From the NCBI RefSeq assembly GCF_001029445.1, contig NZ_LDOT01000034.1, positions 88,476 through 152,475 of the forward strand: 64,000 bases of DNA, given 5' to 3'. The position numbers and the translations under genes are program-made. The notes under the pieces are model-generated. The model was given only the letters and a program-made list of their open reading frames with translations. It did not search any database and was not told where the DNA came from. Shown here piece by piece: positions 10,001 through 18,055 of the stretch; within the stretch, counting starts at the first letter, position 1, and each line of letters begins with the position of its first letter. This stretch comes from Photobacterium aquae (GTDB lineage Bacteria; Pseudomonadota; Gammaproteobacteria; Enterobacterales; Vibrionaceae).

Positions 10001-10626
10001 AAACCTGCATCCCATGCGGTATCAGCCCCAGCGAAACTGTCACATTGCGCGTCATTCCATACGTGCAGTGTCAGATCATCGATATCCTTATCTTCCATAT
10101 TGAGGTAGATCCGCGCCGTATTTTCAGGCAAGGCCGGAATATGCTCTGGGAACACAGCGGCGATCCCTTCTTTGGTAAATACATATTTACCCTGGGCATG
10201 AACCTGCTTGAGATCCAACTTCGCGTCAAACTCCCCTAGCGGCTTGTTATTGCTTGAATCCCTTGGAATGAAATTAACACACTGACTTTGGTCGGCATTC
10301 AGCTCGACCACCCAGTACGCCCCTAGCTCTTCGTCTACGCCTGTCACTGGCAGGCCTTTATCCCAACTAGGTAATTCCCCTGCGTAACTGGCACACTGCT
10401 CATTGTTCCATACAAACAAGCTATAACCGTCGTAGTTATTAGCCGTTGATTTCACACCGTCTTGAGCCTGAAAATAGATCGCGGCTTGGTTGTCCGCCAA
10501 GGTTACAAATTTACTTCCTGTCCCCGAGTTATCATTATTTTCAGCACTGTTGTTACAACCGACAACAAGCATTGCCGAGCACAGAGGAATCACGGCCTTT
10601 GCAACCGCAGATAATGTAAATTTCAC
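7036..10626 (-). CDS. pulA: Lipoprotein pullulanase (GH13, alpha-1,6-glucosidase)
   Basis: 1196 residues from a GTG start at 10626, chosen because AGGGA lies just upstream and the start gives a good lipoprotein signal with lipobox LVVGC (Cys24). Two CBM41-like starch-binding repeats follow (about 45-150 and 170-275, each with a YSLFVWN/LTLHVWN-type strand and a GLP(V/L)TG motif), then a PulA-type N-domain, a CBM48 region (NFALWAPTAQAVEL, about 425) and the GH13 barrel. Catalytic motifs are DVVYNH (about 717), FRFDLMG with nucleophile Asp792, YGEGW with acid/base Glu821, and KHDNQT with Asp952. It debranches pullulan and glycogen at the cell surface or in the periplasm. Not in a maltose operon here, and it has its own terminator. 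Confidence 0.93.
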   Translation of the reverse strand: MKFTLSAVAKAVIPLCSAMLVVGCNNSAENNDNSGTGSKFVTLADNQAAIYFQAQDGVKSTANNYDGYSLFVWNNEQCASYAGELPSWDKGLPVTGVDEELGAYWVVELNADQSQCVNFIPRDSSNNKPLGEFDAKLDLKQVHAQGKYVFTKEGIAAVFPEHIPALPENTARIYLNMEDKDIDDLTLHVWNDAQCDSFAGADTAWDAGLPLTGNSETYGAYWDVAVKAGSKPCINIIPHRGDEKPLIENAQFDLSAAQPIGMVAFSFEGSSTVHYTPMAAMPNAVMKGATAHWLDRNLLAMPAGASSVELLYSQKAAIAFDDRTNTFTGVDKTVSAKPSQEQGWKSRFPQLSQLESWALDFDTAKVDPKLLLKGQLIAVAYDAAGKPIEITQVQPAEVLDAIYTGQQGGALSQSYGAILSGEQVNFALWAPTAQAVELVKYDASKQETARYPMVADQVSGAWSLSSSDFAFGDYYRYRVTVYHPVSQKIETYEVTDPYSLSLSMNSEFSQVVDLNNEALKPADWDAVTRPVAQANPAKFVIYEAHVRDFSAVDVSTLPENRGKFTAFTQAESVPVNHLKELGDSGVTHLHLLPIFDIATINEDPAKVANIDEPFSKLCKVNPAVQESSFSGYCNSGKTISDVFAELKKDESSVKPMVQELNQLVAQTDSFNWGYDPFHYTVPEGSYASNAEGYQRIIELRQAIMAIKNNIGMNVVMDVVYNHTNSAGPVARTSVLDKIVPWYYQRLNPITGGVENSTCCSNTAPERAMFEKLISDSLVVWSRDYKIDAFRFDLMGHHPLDQMQRSLDAVKAVDPGTYFYGEGWNFGEVANDAMFVQATQPHLGGTGIGSFSDRLRDAVRGGGPFDGGDGLRRTQGFGNGAYVQPNEMDGVTKETALHLADLTRLGMAGNLKDYTFVDAKGRTITGAELDYNGAPAGYAVDPTEIQNYVSKHDNQTLWDNNQYKIDYSVTSADRVRMQAVSLATAMLGQGVPFTHMGSELLRSKSMQRDSYDSGDWYNVVDFSMADNNWNKGLPRKDKDGDNYAIIEKVIASAGSFAQPSSKDIATMAEYYKELAALRQHYPLITLGSGKEVNKRVAFHNTGKDQIPGLIVMSIDNGTATGLDVDPAVDGIVVVINASPTAQSVSWPTPVIRSARHVTDLAESAVYADGKITVPAWTPVVFELPRGDQRGAGIRAAQ

Positions 10627-10842
10627 GAAAAGTCCCTGTATTAATATATTTGAAGCTATGGGGGGGAAGTGGGATTGTTTTTTATATTTTCGGGTGAGTC
10701 TATTGAGAGCCTTCCTCACATTCTGTGACAAGAATCAGCATATTTCTTTTTTGTTTCAGATAATTACAAATACCAGTTCTAAATCACCCTTTGTGCAGGC
10801 TTTTTTTGCCCGTAAATCACATCTAACACGTTGCAACGCCCA

Positions 10843-10868
10843 CAAAAAAACCGGCAATCTGCCGGTTT
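10843..10868 (-). terminator. Terminator of the outer-membrane barrel gene
   Basis: Minus-strand hairpin AAACCGGCA-gat-TGCCGGTTT followed by a T-run, 48 bases past the stop of the gene at 10916. Confidence 0.85.
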
Positions 10869-10915
10869 GTATTCGAGTTTGCCTCATTCAAAGCAAACAG
10901 AACGTATCGCGAGCA

Positions 10916-12145
10916 TTAATCGAGTGACATGCTGACACCAAATGACACCGTGTGCGCTGATATGTCATCATGCCAAAGCAAGCTGCTGGCCTCTATATAC
11001 CCGAACCAATCTTCATTAAATGCACCCGATATCCCCAAGTGCATCCTTCCATATAGCTGATCATCCGTTTCAACCACAATCGGCAAAATACTCCCAGAAT
11101 GGTTAGACTTCAGCTGCGAGATGATACTTTGCTTACCCGGGGCAATGTCGTAGTGTACATATCCCTTGGCATAAGGCTGGAAGATACCTACCGAGGTGCG
11201 GAACGGATGCGACAAACTTATACCAGAAATCAACATGGTTGATTGCAAGGCATCCACATCATCAATTTGGGAAAACAAGTAGTTACTGCTAGTTAAAGCC
11301 GAACGCTCTTGATAGCGGTCTGAATCTGATAGGGTATATTGCAGGCTACTTTCCAACGCGATATTCAGGTAGTTGTACTCAAATATGTACCCACCGCCAA
11401 CCGAAAATAGCCAAATATCAGAGTCAGCCTCATTGGTATTATTCACCACGGTGTCGGTATACAAGGTCACCTGTCGCTCTATGTCGGTATCCATAACCGC
11501 ATAACTGGCATTAAAATCCAAATACCATGAATCTTGCAGGTAACTGAAGTAACCCGATGCAATAAGGCCATCTACTTCCGTATCGTTGGTTTCGCTCATG
11601 GGCTTGTAGAACGGTAGACCGAGTGTCATACCGAAAAGGTAATGCTCACGGAACAAGTAATCACCACCCAAGGTCAACGAATAGCCGGAATACTCTTGTT
11701 CATTGGTTTGATTCGGCCGATTAGGATCACCGCCTAATAAACGGTTTTCCAACCGTACATATCCACCAAACTGAGCACTTTTTTGGCTAGGGAGATCGTG
11801 AATCGAAGGAATAGTAGGTGATGAACCTGATGGTGACATCATAGAGCCAAGATTTGAATTACCAAAATGTGTGGCATTCCTTGTTGAGCTTGCTCTCTCT
11901 GCCATACCAGCAGTACGCAATCCCGGCGAAGAACGTCTCAAGTTTGTTCTTACTTTTTTGTCGACCCTATCCCCTCGTACACTGTCTGCCATTGATATCA
12001 TACTCGAAACAGCAGCATACATATCATCTGGAATGTACTCCCCCAACGTGGAGCTCTCGCTTTCTTGCTTGGCATCTGCTCCCCAAATTACCACAAGCAG
12101 AGTGACAGGCAGGCACCGACTGGTAGCTTGCTTAGACAACAACAT
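10916..12145 (-). CDS. Autotransporter-type outer-membrane beta-barrel protein
   Basis: 409 residues. The ATG at 12145 is preferred over one seven codons upstream because GGGGG lies before it and it gives a compact signal peptide ending at GADA. A Ser/Arg-rich linker (about 40-120) precedes a C-terminal domain of roughly 270 residues made of alternating aromatic-rich strands (for example YSLTLGGDYLF, DIWLFSVGGGYIF, SFGVSMSLD), which reads as an autotransporter-like beta-barrel. There is no long passenger, so it may be a stand-alone barrel or porin. Monocistronic with its own terminator. Function unknown. Confidence 0.6.
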   Translation of the reverse strand: MLLSKQATSRCLPVTLLVVIWGADAKQESESSTLGEYIPDDMYAAVSSMISMADSVRGDRVDKKVRTNLRRSSPGLRTAGMAERASSTRNATHFGNSNLGSMMSPSGSSPTIPSIHDLPSQKSAQFGGYVRLENRLLGGDPNRPNQTNEQEYSGYSLTLGGDYLFREHYLFGMTLGLPFYKPMSETNDTEVDGLIASGYFSYLQDSWYLDFNASYAVMDTDIERQVTLYTDTVVNNTNEADSDIWLFSVGGGYIFEYNYLNIALESSLQYTLSDSDRYQERSALTSSNYLFSQIDDVDALQSTMLISGISLSHPFRTSVGIFQPYAKGYVHYDIAPGKQSIISQLKSNHSGSILPIVVETDDQLYGRMHLGISGAFNEDWFGYIEASSLLWHDDISAHTVSFGVSMSLD

Positions 12146-12554
12146 AACGCCCCCAAAAAACGTCATTACTGTGCTATCAGCAGCTTTCTTTCATGTTCAA
12201 CCGAACAGAAGATCCTTGAGTATTAGCGTCAAAAATTCGGGCTGTTTATCCATACATAAAGAGAACTGCATCACACTAATAGTTATTCTTGATAAGTATA
12301 GAAAGGCGGTATTCCCCATTTTGTCGCAATAATGAAACGTTCATAAAAATCATAACAACCCGATACTTCCCTCATGAACACAAGCACAACTGGAATAATC
12401 AGTCGTTGGGAACTTAACGTAAGATGCTTTGTCCAAATATCATTGTTCACATCTCGACGGTGACAAACGAAACAAAAACAATGGCAATGAGCGCATCAGC
12501 ATCACGCCTCGCTATTTTCGAGTACGCCGTCCGTAATATAGAAACAAGGCCTTC
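12146..12554. other. Intergenic region without a supported gene
   Basis: About 400 bases between the divergent barrel-protein gene and a small exported protein. No frame with both coding character and a ribosome-binding site, no strong hairpin. It should hold two divergent promoters, but none is clear enough to mark. Confidence 0.5.
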
Positions 12555-12956
12555 ATGAAAGTACTGCCACTCATCGTGCTCCTGACAAGCACCACCGCCT
12601 TCGCCGCGCAGGATTACGATACGATCAGCGATAAAATTTGCGACTGCCTAAAGGCCCCTTACCAAGAAGCTGACAAAGCAATGGAAATGCTCGCAGCCGC
12701 CCAAAAAAGCGGTAACCTGTCAGCCCTGGTCAACTCACAAGATGAAATGATGGTGGTGCTCAACACTGCACGACTGTGTATGGAAGATATTCGTGAGCGC
12801 TATCCCGAAATAGGGCAAAGCATTGCCGCTCAAGATACCGTCATGAAAATGACCGATGATAAATGCCCCAACCCTTTATCTAGCCCACAAAAACCCAAAG
12901 ACACAGCGAATCCAAAATCCTCGCAGACAATAACAAGTACCGAACTCAGGCCGTAA
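12555..12956 (+). CDS. Hypothetical exported protein
   Basis: 133 residues with a clean signal peptide (MKVLPLIVLLTSTTAFA, cut before AQ). The mature part is helical, with four cysteines (CDC near 30, one near 75 and one near 105), then a Pro/Ser/Thr-rich tail. Probably periplasmic. No family recognised. Followed 76 bases on by a small membrane protein gene on the same strand. Confidence 0.65.
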   Translation: MKVLPLIVLLTSTTAFAAQDYDTISDKICDCLKAPYQEADKAMEMLAAAQKSGNLSALVNSQDEMMVVLNTARLCMEDIRERYPEIGQSIAAQDTVMKMTDDKCPNPLSSPQKPKDTANPKSSQTITSTELRP

Positions 12957-13032
12957 GGCTATCTCAACACGACCGTCTCCCCCACGCATTGAGGTGTTAC
13001 AATAATGTAAACATCGAATAAAGGGAGGCGGT

Positions 13033-13329
13033 ATGGCGATAGCTGCACAGATCAAACAAGGGATGTTTACCCTACTCTTTCACTATCGGTATTTTTTTAA
13101 CCTTACCTACAAACCATTGCTTGGGCTCTCGGTCATTGGAATGGGCATTGCTGGCGTACTTTGGTTTGATGCCTACTACAATGCTGCCAGCTATGTTGGC
13201 GTGGGAAGCCTATGCGGTGCCTTTTGGCTTGCTGCCATCCGGTTCGTTTATCCAGTGCTGCTAAGCTGGTGTGACCAACGCCACCAGCCGTCTTGTGTCG
13301 TCACGTTGCATCCCCACCACAGAAGGTAA
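13033..13329 (+). CDS. Small integral membrane protein
   Basis: 98 residues with two predicted membrane helices (about 28-46 and 54-78) joined by a short loop, a basic His-rich C-terminus and GGGAGG before the ATG. Followed directly by a terminator. No family recognised. Confidence 0.6.
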   Translation: MAIAAQIKQGMFTLLFHYRYFFNLTYKPLLGLSVIGMGIAGVLWFDAYYNAASYVGVGSLCGAFWLAAIRFVYPVLLSWCDQRHQPSCVVTLHPHHRR

Positions 13330-13334
13330 AAACG

Positions 13335-13359
13335 AAAAAAGCACCCAAGGGTGCTTTTT
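13335..13359 (+). terminator. Intrinsic terminator
   Basis: AAAGCACCC-aa-GGGTGCTTT hairpin with T-run just after the small membrane protein gene. Confidence 0.85.
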
Positions 13360-13411
13360 CAATAGACATTCATCCGCTTTGCCTGATTCAGCAAGGCGTT
13401 ATGACTGCAGC

Positions 13412-13738
13412 TTATACCACGTACAAAACCTTGATAATATGCCAGCCGAATTTGGTCTTAACTGGCTCTGGGATCAAACCGCGCATGTGATTGTTTTTCA
13501 TCTTCAGCGCTTCACTGGTGCTGATCGCTTTGCCTGAAAAAACAGCCTTGTCGAATTGCGGTACCATCGCGCCTTTGCGGAACTCGCCCAGATCCCCACC
13601 TTTTTTGCCTGATGGGCACGTTGAATACTTGGTGGCCAGTGTTTGGAATTTGGCACCCTGCTTCAACTGTTTAAGAATATCATCGGCTTGCTCCTTGTGC
13701 TTCACAAGGATATGCAATGCATGCGCTTTACTGGCCAT
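13412..13738 (-). CDS. ppiC: Parvulin-type peptidyl-prolyl isomerase PpiC
   Basis: 108 residues starting MASKAHALHILVK with the parvulin core: KYSTCPSGKKGGDLGEF (residues about 40-56), MVPQFDKAVFSG and the closing KTKFGWHIIKV. A longer upstream frame exists, but the ATG at 13738 with GAGAC before it gives the standard N-terminus. The usual PpiC is about 92-95 residues. Here roughly 13 extra residues (within STSEALKMKNNHMRG) sit between the VFSG strand and the KTKFGWH strand, at the substrate loop. Cytoplasmic proline isomerase. Otherwise ordinary. Confidence 0.88.
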   Translation of the reverse strand: MASKAHALHILVKHKEQADDILKQLKQGAKFQTLATKYSTCPSGKKGGDLGEFRKGAMVPQFDKAVFSGKAISTSEALKMKNNHMRGLIPEPVKTKFGWHIIKVLYVV

Positions 13739-13881
13739 AATTGTTGTCTCTTTCACTATCAATGCCGCGCATTTTACACGATAGCCAAGTGACCTCAAGT
13801 GTAGATTGTTCAACAGGCTACCGCTGAAAATCACACCAAACACACTATCGCCCAGCGATGACAAGATGCTTGCGAGGCAAT

Positions 13882-13909
13882 AAAAAACCGCCTATGTAGG
13901 CGGTCTTTT
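13882..13909 (-). terminator. Intrinsic terminator
   Basis: Minus-strand GACCGCCTA-c-ATAGGCGGTT stem with a long T-run, 20 bases past the stop of the membrane protein gene at 13929. Confidence 0.85.
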
Positions 13910-13928
13910 CTGTCTATCCTGCCGAACC

Positions 13929-14615
13929 TTACTCTGTTTTCAGGATCTGCGCTGTTTCAAGCTGAGTCATCCGACGGATTTGACGCCACATATAAAAGAA
14001 GATACCCATCATCATGATCATCGAAGGGATCGCAATGGCTGGGTAGCTAACTAGCGTTAGACGACCTAATTCCTCGTTGAATGCCTGAGTGCCTGATGGA
14101 CTGGTGACAATCATCTTCGCCAGCACGTAATTCATCACCGAAGAGAAAGCGAAAGTAGCAGCAAACAAATAATTCGACACAAGCAATTGACGGTCGAAAG
14201 CCGGTTTCTTGCCAAACTCATTCAGCTTTTCATTGATCAGCGGCAGGTTCAGCACGGTATCATTGAACAGCATCTTGCTGACAACAGGATACTTGGTGAA
14301 CGTCGAGGCAAACACACCAATACCAATCAATCCCGGGATCAAGGCTTCCTTAACAGCCAGCCATTTTGCATCCAGCTGCAACAAACCAATACCGCCGGTT
14401 AGCAATACGCTGACAAAGCCGAGCAAAGAGATAAAGTTAAACTTTTTGTACTTGATTAGCTCATAACCACCAAACCCCACAGGAAAGGCCAATGCAGCCA
14501 GTAAGGCCCCGACTGAGCCAAGATACTCATCACCACTGAGTTTCATCAGGATGACTGAAGGCACGACCACATTAAAAATCAAATCATTAAGCGGGCTTTG
14601 TTTCTTTTCTGTCAT
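13929..14615 (-). CDS. Multi-pass membrane protein (VC0807-like)
   Basis: 228 residues, mostly hydrophobic, with about six membrane helices. The N-terminal NDLIFNVVVPSVILMKLSG and an FGGYELIKYKKFNFISLLGF stretch resemble a Vibrio family of uncharacterised membrane proteins annotated as VC0807 family. That match is from memory and moderate. Function unknown. Monocistronic, with its own terminator. Confidence 0.6.
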   Translation of the reverse strand: MTEKKQSPLNDLIFNVVVPSVILMKLSGDEYLGSVGALLAALAFPVGFGGYELIKYKKFNFISLLGFVSVLLTGGIGLLQLDAKWLAVKEALIPGLIGIGVFASTFTKYPVVSKMLFNDTVLNLPLINEKLNEFGKKPAFDRQLLVSNYLFAATFAFSSVMNYVLAKMIVTSPSGTQAFNEELGRLTLVSYPAIAIPSMIMMMGIFFYMWRQIRRMTQLETAQILKTE

Positions 14616-14835
14616 AATCTTTTACAAATTTATCCAACTGCAAACGTCCGCATTGTTTCGTGATTTGCCGCTGCTGTAAAGAGGTGGACGGTTACAAAAG
14701 GTTAAAAAGGAGGGATAGGTTCGACCCAGCAGCTTTTTGCATCCCCTTTCTCTCCTTTACTATAGTGGAAAAAATTGCCCTCTCATCCATACTTTTCACA
14801 AACTTGCCCACATTGGTTGTAGAGAAGGAGGTTGC

Positions 14836-16383
14836 ATGTCCAACCCGGTAATCGCAAAAATCCAGCCACTCAAAGTTCAATTGGAAAAAGACAAAGATTA
14901 CTATTTTTGTACCTGCGGCCGCTCCAGCAAGCAACCTTTCTGTGATGGCTCCCACCAGGGCACAGGCTTCACCCCCAAGGCCTTTCGCGTAGACAAACCC
15001 CAAGAAGCATTTCTCTGCGGCTGTAAACATACGGCCAATTCCCCGTTCTGCGATGGCTCTCATCAACAGTTCGACTCCGGCATGGTCGGCAAAGAAGGCC
15101 CCGGCGTCACGCCCTCTCCCGCTGAAGATATGCTCTCGGCCAAGGCAACCCGCGAAGAGCCCACCGTTGAGTTTATTCACCAGTTGGCCAGAGAAGGACT
15201 GAGCCAACTCGGCCACCATGGCCCGATGACGGCAATGGGCGTCCCCCGCTACCAACTACCCGACTGGGACGATATCCAGATTATGGTCGCCCAGATGGCA
15301 ACCAAGCCGTTGCAGGATGATGCCAACGTTGGCACGGAGCTAGTCATCGGGCCGCGGGCTAAAAAACCATTGGTCTTAGATACCCCGCTGTTTATTTCCG
15401 ATATGAGCTTTGGGGCTCTCTCTGAAGAGGCCAAAATTGCACTGGCGATGGGGGCCGAACTGGCCGGTACGGGCATTTGCTCCGGCGAAGGCGGCATGCT
15501 GGCCGAAGAACAGCAAGCCAACTCCCGTTACCTGTATGAGCTCGCCAGTGCCAAATTCGGTTACCACGAGGGGCTGCTCAACAAAATTCAGGCATTTCAC
15601 TTCAAGGGCGGCCAAGGGGCGAAAACCGGCACCGGAGGCCACCTGCCCGCAGCCAAGAATATAGAAAAAATCGCCAAGACCCGCTGCCTTGAAGAAGGAA
15701 CAGAGGCCATTTCACCACCAACCTTTACTGATCTTCGAACCGTCAGTGACTTTGCCGCATTTGCCGAAAATGTCAGGGCCATTACCGGCGGTATTCCCAT
15801 CGGCTTCAAACTGAGCGCCAACCATATAGAAAGAGACATAGGGTTTGCCCTTGAGGCGGGTGCCGACTACATCATTCTTGATGGCCGTGGCGGGGGCACA
15901 GGGGCAGCCCCGCAGATGTTCCGTGACCATATCAGCGTGCCGACTATTCCTGCCCTCGCCCGCGCTCGCTATTTCCTCGACAGGCAAGGTGTAAGCAATG
16001 ACGTAACCTTGATCATTACAGGGGGCTTACGTACCCCGGTCGATTTCATCAAAGCACTGGCGCTAGGAGCCGATGGGATAGCCCTTGCCAACAGTGCGAT
16101 GCAGGCCATAGGCTGTGTGGCCGCCCGAATATGCAATACCAACCTCTGCCCTGCAGGTATTGCCACCCAGAACAAAGATCTCCGGCAAAAGCTCAACCCC
16201 GAAAAGAGCGCCCGCCAACTGGCAAATTTCCTCCAAGCATCCACCGCGCTCATGCAAGTCATGGCCCGAGCCTGTGGGCACCGCCACCTAAACCAATTCA
16301 GCAAAGACAACCTAGCCACCTGGCACCATGACATGGCTCGCCTTGCCGGCATTGAATTCTCGGGCTTCAAACAGCGCGAATAA
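14836..16383 (+). CDS. CDGSH iron-sulfur / FMN glutamate synthase-like fusion
   Basis: 515 residues from the ATG at 14836, chosen because AGGAGG lies five bases upstream; a longer frame has no such site. Residues 1-80 carry two CDGSH motifs, each binding a [2Fe-2S] cluster with three Cys and one His: C25/C27/C36/H40 and C61/C63/C72/H76. From about residue 100 the protein is a glutamate synthase-like FMN barrel (LFISDMSFGALSEEAK, KGGQGAKTGTGGHLP, GRGGGTGAAP, and near the end NTNLCPAGIATQ). There is no amidotransferase domain, so it is not GOGAT itself; it is probably an FMN oxidoreductase receiving electrons through the two clusters. Substrate unknown. Confidence 0.82.
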   Translation: MSNPVIAKIQPLKVQLEKDKDYYFCTCGRSSKQPFCDGSHQGTGFTPKAFRVDKPQEAFLCGCKHTANSPFCDGSHQQFDSGMVGKEGPGVTPSPAEDMLSAKATREEPTVEFIHQLAREGLSQLGHHGPMTAMGVPRYQLPDWDDIQIMVAQMATKPLQDDANVGTELVIGPRAKKPLVLDTPLFISDMSFGALSEEAKIALAMGAELAGTGICSGEGGMLAEEQQANSRYLYELASAKFGYHEGLLNKIQAFHFKGGQGAKTGTGGHLPAAKNIEKIAKTRCLEEGTEAISPPTFTDLRTVSDFAAFAENVRAITGGIPIGFKLSANHIERDIGFALEAGADYIILDGRGGGTGAAPQMFRDHISVPTIPALARARYFLDRQGVSNDVTLIITGGLRTPVDFIKALALGADGIALANSAMQAIGCVAARICNTNLCPAGIATQNKDLRQKLNPEKSARQLANFLQASTALMQVMARACGHRHLNQFSKDNLATWHHDMARLAGIEFSGFKQRE

Positions 16384-16430
16384 CCTACTCAAGAGACAAG
16401 GACGGTTACACATTACGGTACAGAAACAAT

Positions 16431-16461
16431 AAATGCGTATTCCCGATCACAATACGCATTT
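16431..16461. terminator. Perfect 11-base inverted repeat, likely terminator
   Basis: AAATGCGTATT and AATACGCATTT flank a nine-base loop, 50 bases after the glutamate synthase-like gene. The T-run is short, so it may instead be an operator for the following hydrolase. Confidence 0.5.
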
Positions 16462-16557
16462 GATCTCATTGATTGAAAAGCCCTTAGGCTCTGTTATACC
16501 CATCACAGCAACTACAAAAATAGCGCCGTTACCAAGTGCCTTAACAAGGAAAAGAAT

Positions 16558-17097
16558 ATGCTAACCGTTAACGATACTGCACTCGTCATTGTTGATGTTC
16601 AGGGCAAGCTGGCTCAAATCATGGATGAGCGAGAAACGCTTTTCTATCATCTCGAAGCGATGGTCAAAGGCGCTAAACTACTCGGCTTGCCCATCATCTG
16701 GGTTGAACAACTGCCAGACAAACTGGGCGCAACTATCCCTGAGATAAGCCAACACCTTGTTGGACAAGAGCCCATCGCCAAAAGCACATTTAGCTGCTAC
16801 GAAAACGCCGATTTTGTCGAGACCCTAAACGCCATCCCCTGCAAGAACCTGCTGGTCATGGGGATAGAAGCGCACATATGTGTATACCAAACGGTGAAGC
16901 AACTACTTAATGCCGGTTACCACGTCGAAGTGGTTACTGATGCCATTTCATCACGTTCTGCGGATAATAAAGCCCTCGCCATTGCCAAAATGCAGCAAGC
17001 TGGGGCGCATATTACAGGAACAGAAATGGTGCTGTTCGAGCTTCAACACATCGCCGAAGGCGAGCGCTTCAAAGAGTTACTCAAAATCATTAAGTGA
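16558..17097 (+). CDS. Isochorismatase-like cysteine hydrolase
   Basis: 179 residues with the triad of the isochorismatase-like fold: Asp13 in IVDVQGKL, Lys75 in IAKSTFSC and Cys108 in MGIEAHICVYQTV. Members cleave amides or ureas, such as nicotinamide, or vinyl ethers. The substrate cannot be assigned, though the length and motifs fit the YcaC-like group. AGGAAAAG before ATG. It is the last well-conserved gene before a patch of decayed genes. Confidence 0.85.
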   Translation: MLTVNDTALVIVDVQGKLAQIMDERETLFYHLEAMVKGAKLLGLPIIWVEQLPDKLGATIPEISQHLVGQEPIAKSTFSCYENADFVETLNAIPCKNLLVMGIEAHICVYQTVKQLLNAGYHVEVVTDAISSRSADNKALAIAKMQQAGAHITGTEMVLFELQHIAEGERFKELLKIIK

Positions 17098-17125
17098 CAA
17101 TGTCACGCAGATTAACCGAGCGTAG

Positions 17126-17281
17126 CATTGCTTTAAAAACAGCATATTGGATCTTAAAGATGGCTGGTTGAAAACAACCTGCCTGAATAAAGAATGGCAT
17201 GTTTTACCCAAGGAATTAAGACGGGTGCGGGATTACGAGTTACTGCGGGGCCATGAAAAAGAACGGCTTAATGAGATCTAA
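17126..17281 (+). pseudogene. Probable gene remnant of unknown family
   Basis: An open stretch of about 51 codons, with no credible start or ribosome-binding site, reads like real protein (LDLKDGWLKTTCLNKEW, then LPKELRRVRDYELLRGHEK) and stops eight bases before the yoeB stop on the other strand. A stop codon (TAG at 17123) precedes it in frame. Best read as the 3' end of a lost gene. No family recognised. Confidence 0.35.
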
Positions 17282-17288
17282 ACCTGAT

Positions 17289-17558
17289 TTAGTAGTGGTA
17301 ACGACACGAAATTATCGTTATCGCTTGATCATCGACTGCGTAAACAAACCTGTTAGTATCATCAATACGACGAGACCAAAAAACAGATAAGTTCTCTTTT
17401 AACGACTCTGGTTTACCTATGCCTTCAAATGGGGAGCGCTTAACATCATTGATGAGTTTGTTGATGCGCTTGAGTGTTTTCTTGTCCTGAGTTTGCCAAT
17501 ACAGGTAGTCATCGCAAGCGTCATCAGTCCACGACAGTAAACGTTGACTACTACTCAT
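17289..17558 (-). CDS. yoeB: YoeB-type mRNA interferase toxin
   Basis: 89 residues matching the RelE-fold YoeB toxin, which cleaves mRNA in the ribosomal A site. Family residues are present: WDD-like TDDACDDYLYWQ at the start, GKPE with Glu51, SRRI, Arg70, and the closing CRYHY with His88 and Tyr89. The frame can be read one codon earlier from TTG; ATG at 17558 is preferred and overlaps the antitoxin end by eight bases, the usual coupling in yefM-yoeB operons. All catalytic residues are in place, so it should be active. Confidence 0.93.
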   Translation of the reverse strand: MSSSQRLLSWTDDACDDYLYWQTQDKKTLKRINKLINDVKRSPFEGIGKPESLKENLSVFWSRRIDDTNRFVYAVDDQAITIISCRYHY

Positions 17559-17805
17559 CAATTAACTCTCGTGCTGTTGTTTTACCAGCACGGTACTGTG
17601 CTATCGAACGGTTTAGATGTTCAGCGTTTTTAGGAGAGCGTAGTAAGTGAACTGTCTCCATAAGGCTATTGTAGTAGTCTAGAGACATAACCACGGCATC
17701 TTCAGAATCACGGCGTGTAATAACTGTTGTATCAGCATCATTAACTACACCGTCTAGAACAGCTTTGAGACTATTTCTAGCTTCAGTAAAAGATACGATT
17801 CTCAT
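17551..17805 (-). CDS. yefM: YefM-type antitoxin
   Basis: 84 residues beginning MRIVSFTEARNSLKAVLD, the Phd/YefM DNA-binding fold, followed by ITRRDSEDAVVMSLDYYNSL and a C-terminal toxin-binding segment. The longer frame upstream is discarded because GGAGG lies six bases before the ATG at 17805. It neutralises YoeB and, with it, should repress its own promoter. First gene of the two-gene operon. Confidence 0.93.
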   Translation of the reverse strand: MRIVSFTEARNSLKAVLDGVVNDADTTVITRRDSEDAVVMSLDYYNSLMETVHLLRSPKNAEHLNRSIAQYRAGKTTARELIDE

Positions 17806-17814
17806 AAAGACCTC

Positions 17815-17880
17815 CACATGTACGTTTAATGGAACAAGTATAGTCTCCATCAACCTACCTATAGCAAATTGAACATGTGA
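17815..17880 (-). promoter_or_regulatory. yefM-yoeB promoter/operator region
   Basis: Two copies of ACATGT lie at about 17817-17822 and 17871-17877, bracketing a -10-like TATACT on the minus strand. YefM operators are known to use hexamers of TGTACA type, and here the overlapping string ACGTACATGT supplies a similar core. The placement fits autoregulation, but the exact sites are inferred. Confidence 0.45.
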
Positions 17881-18055
17881 TACTGATAAGGTAACTAACG
17901 TAGAAATTATTTCTTTAGTATCACGCTCATCATAATACGCCACGACTTACAACATTCACGGTTTCATGAACATTGCATTACTTTGAGTAAGCGCATAAAC
18001 CAACAGATATTAAACTGTCGATTACGTCAATCATCAATCATCCGTGTAACCGCCA

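Noticed and set aside
12374..12463. 29-residue frame in the gap at 12.4 kb
   Set aside because: No ribosome-binding site, no coding character and no neighbours in the same unit.
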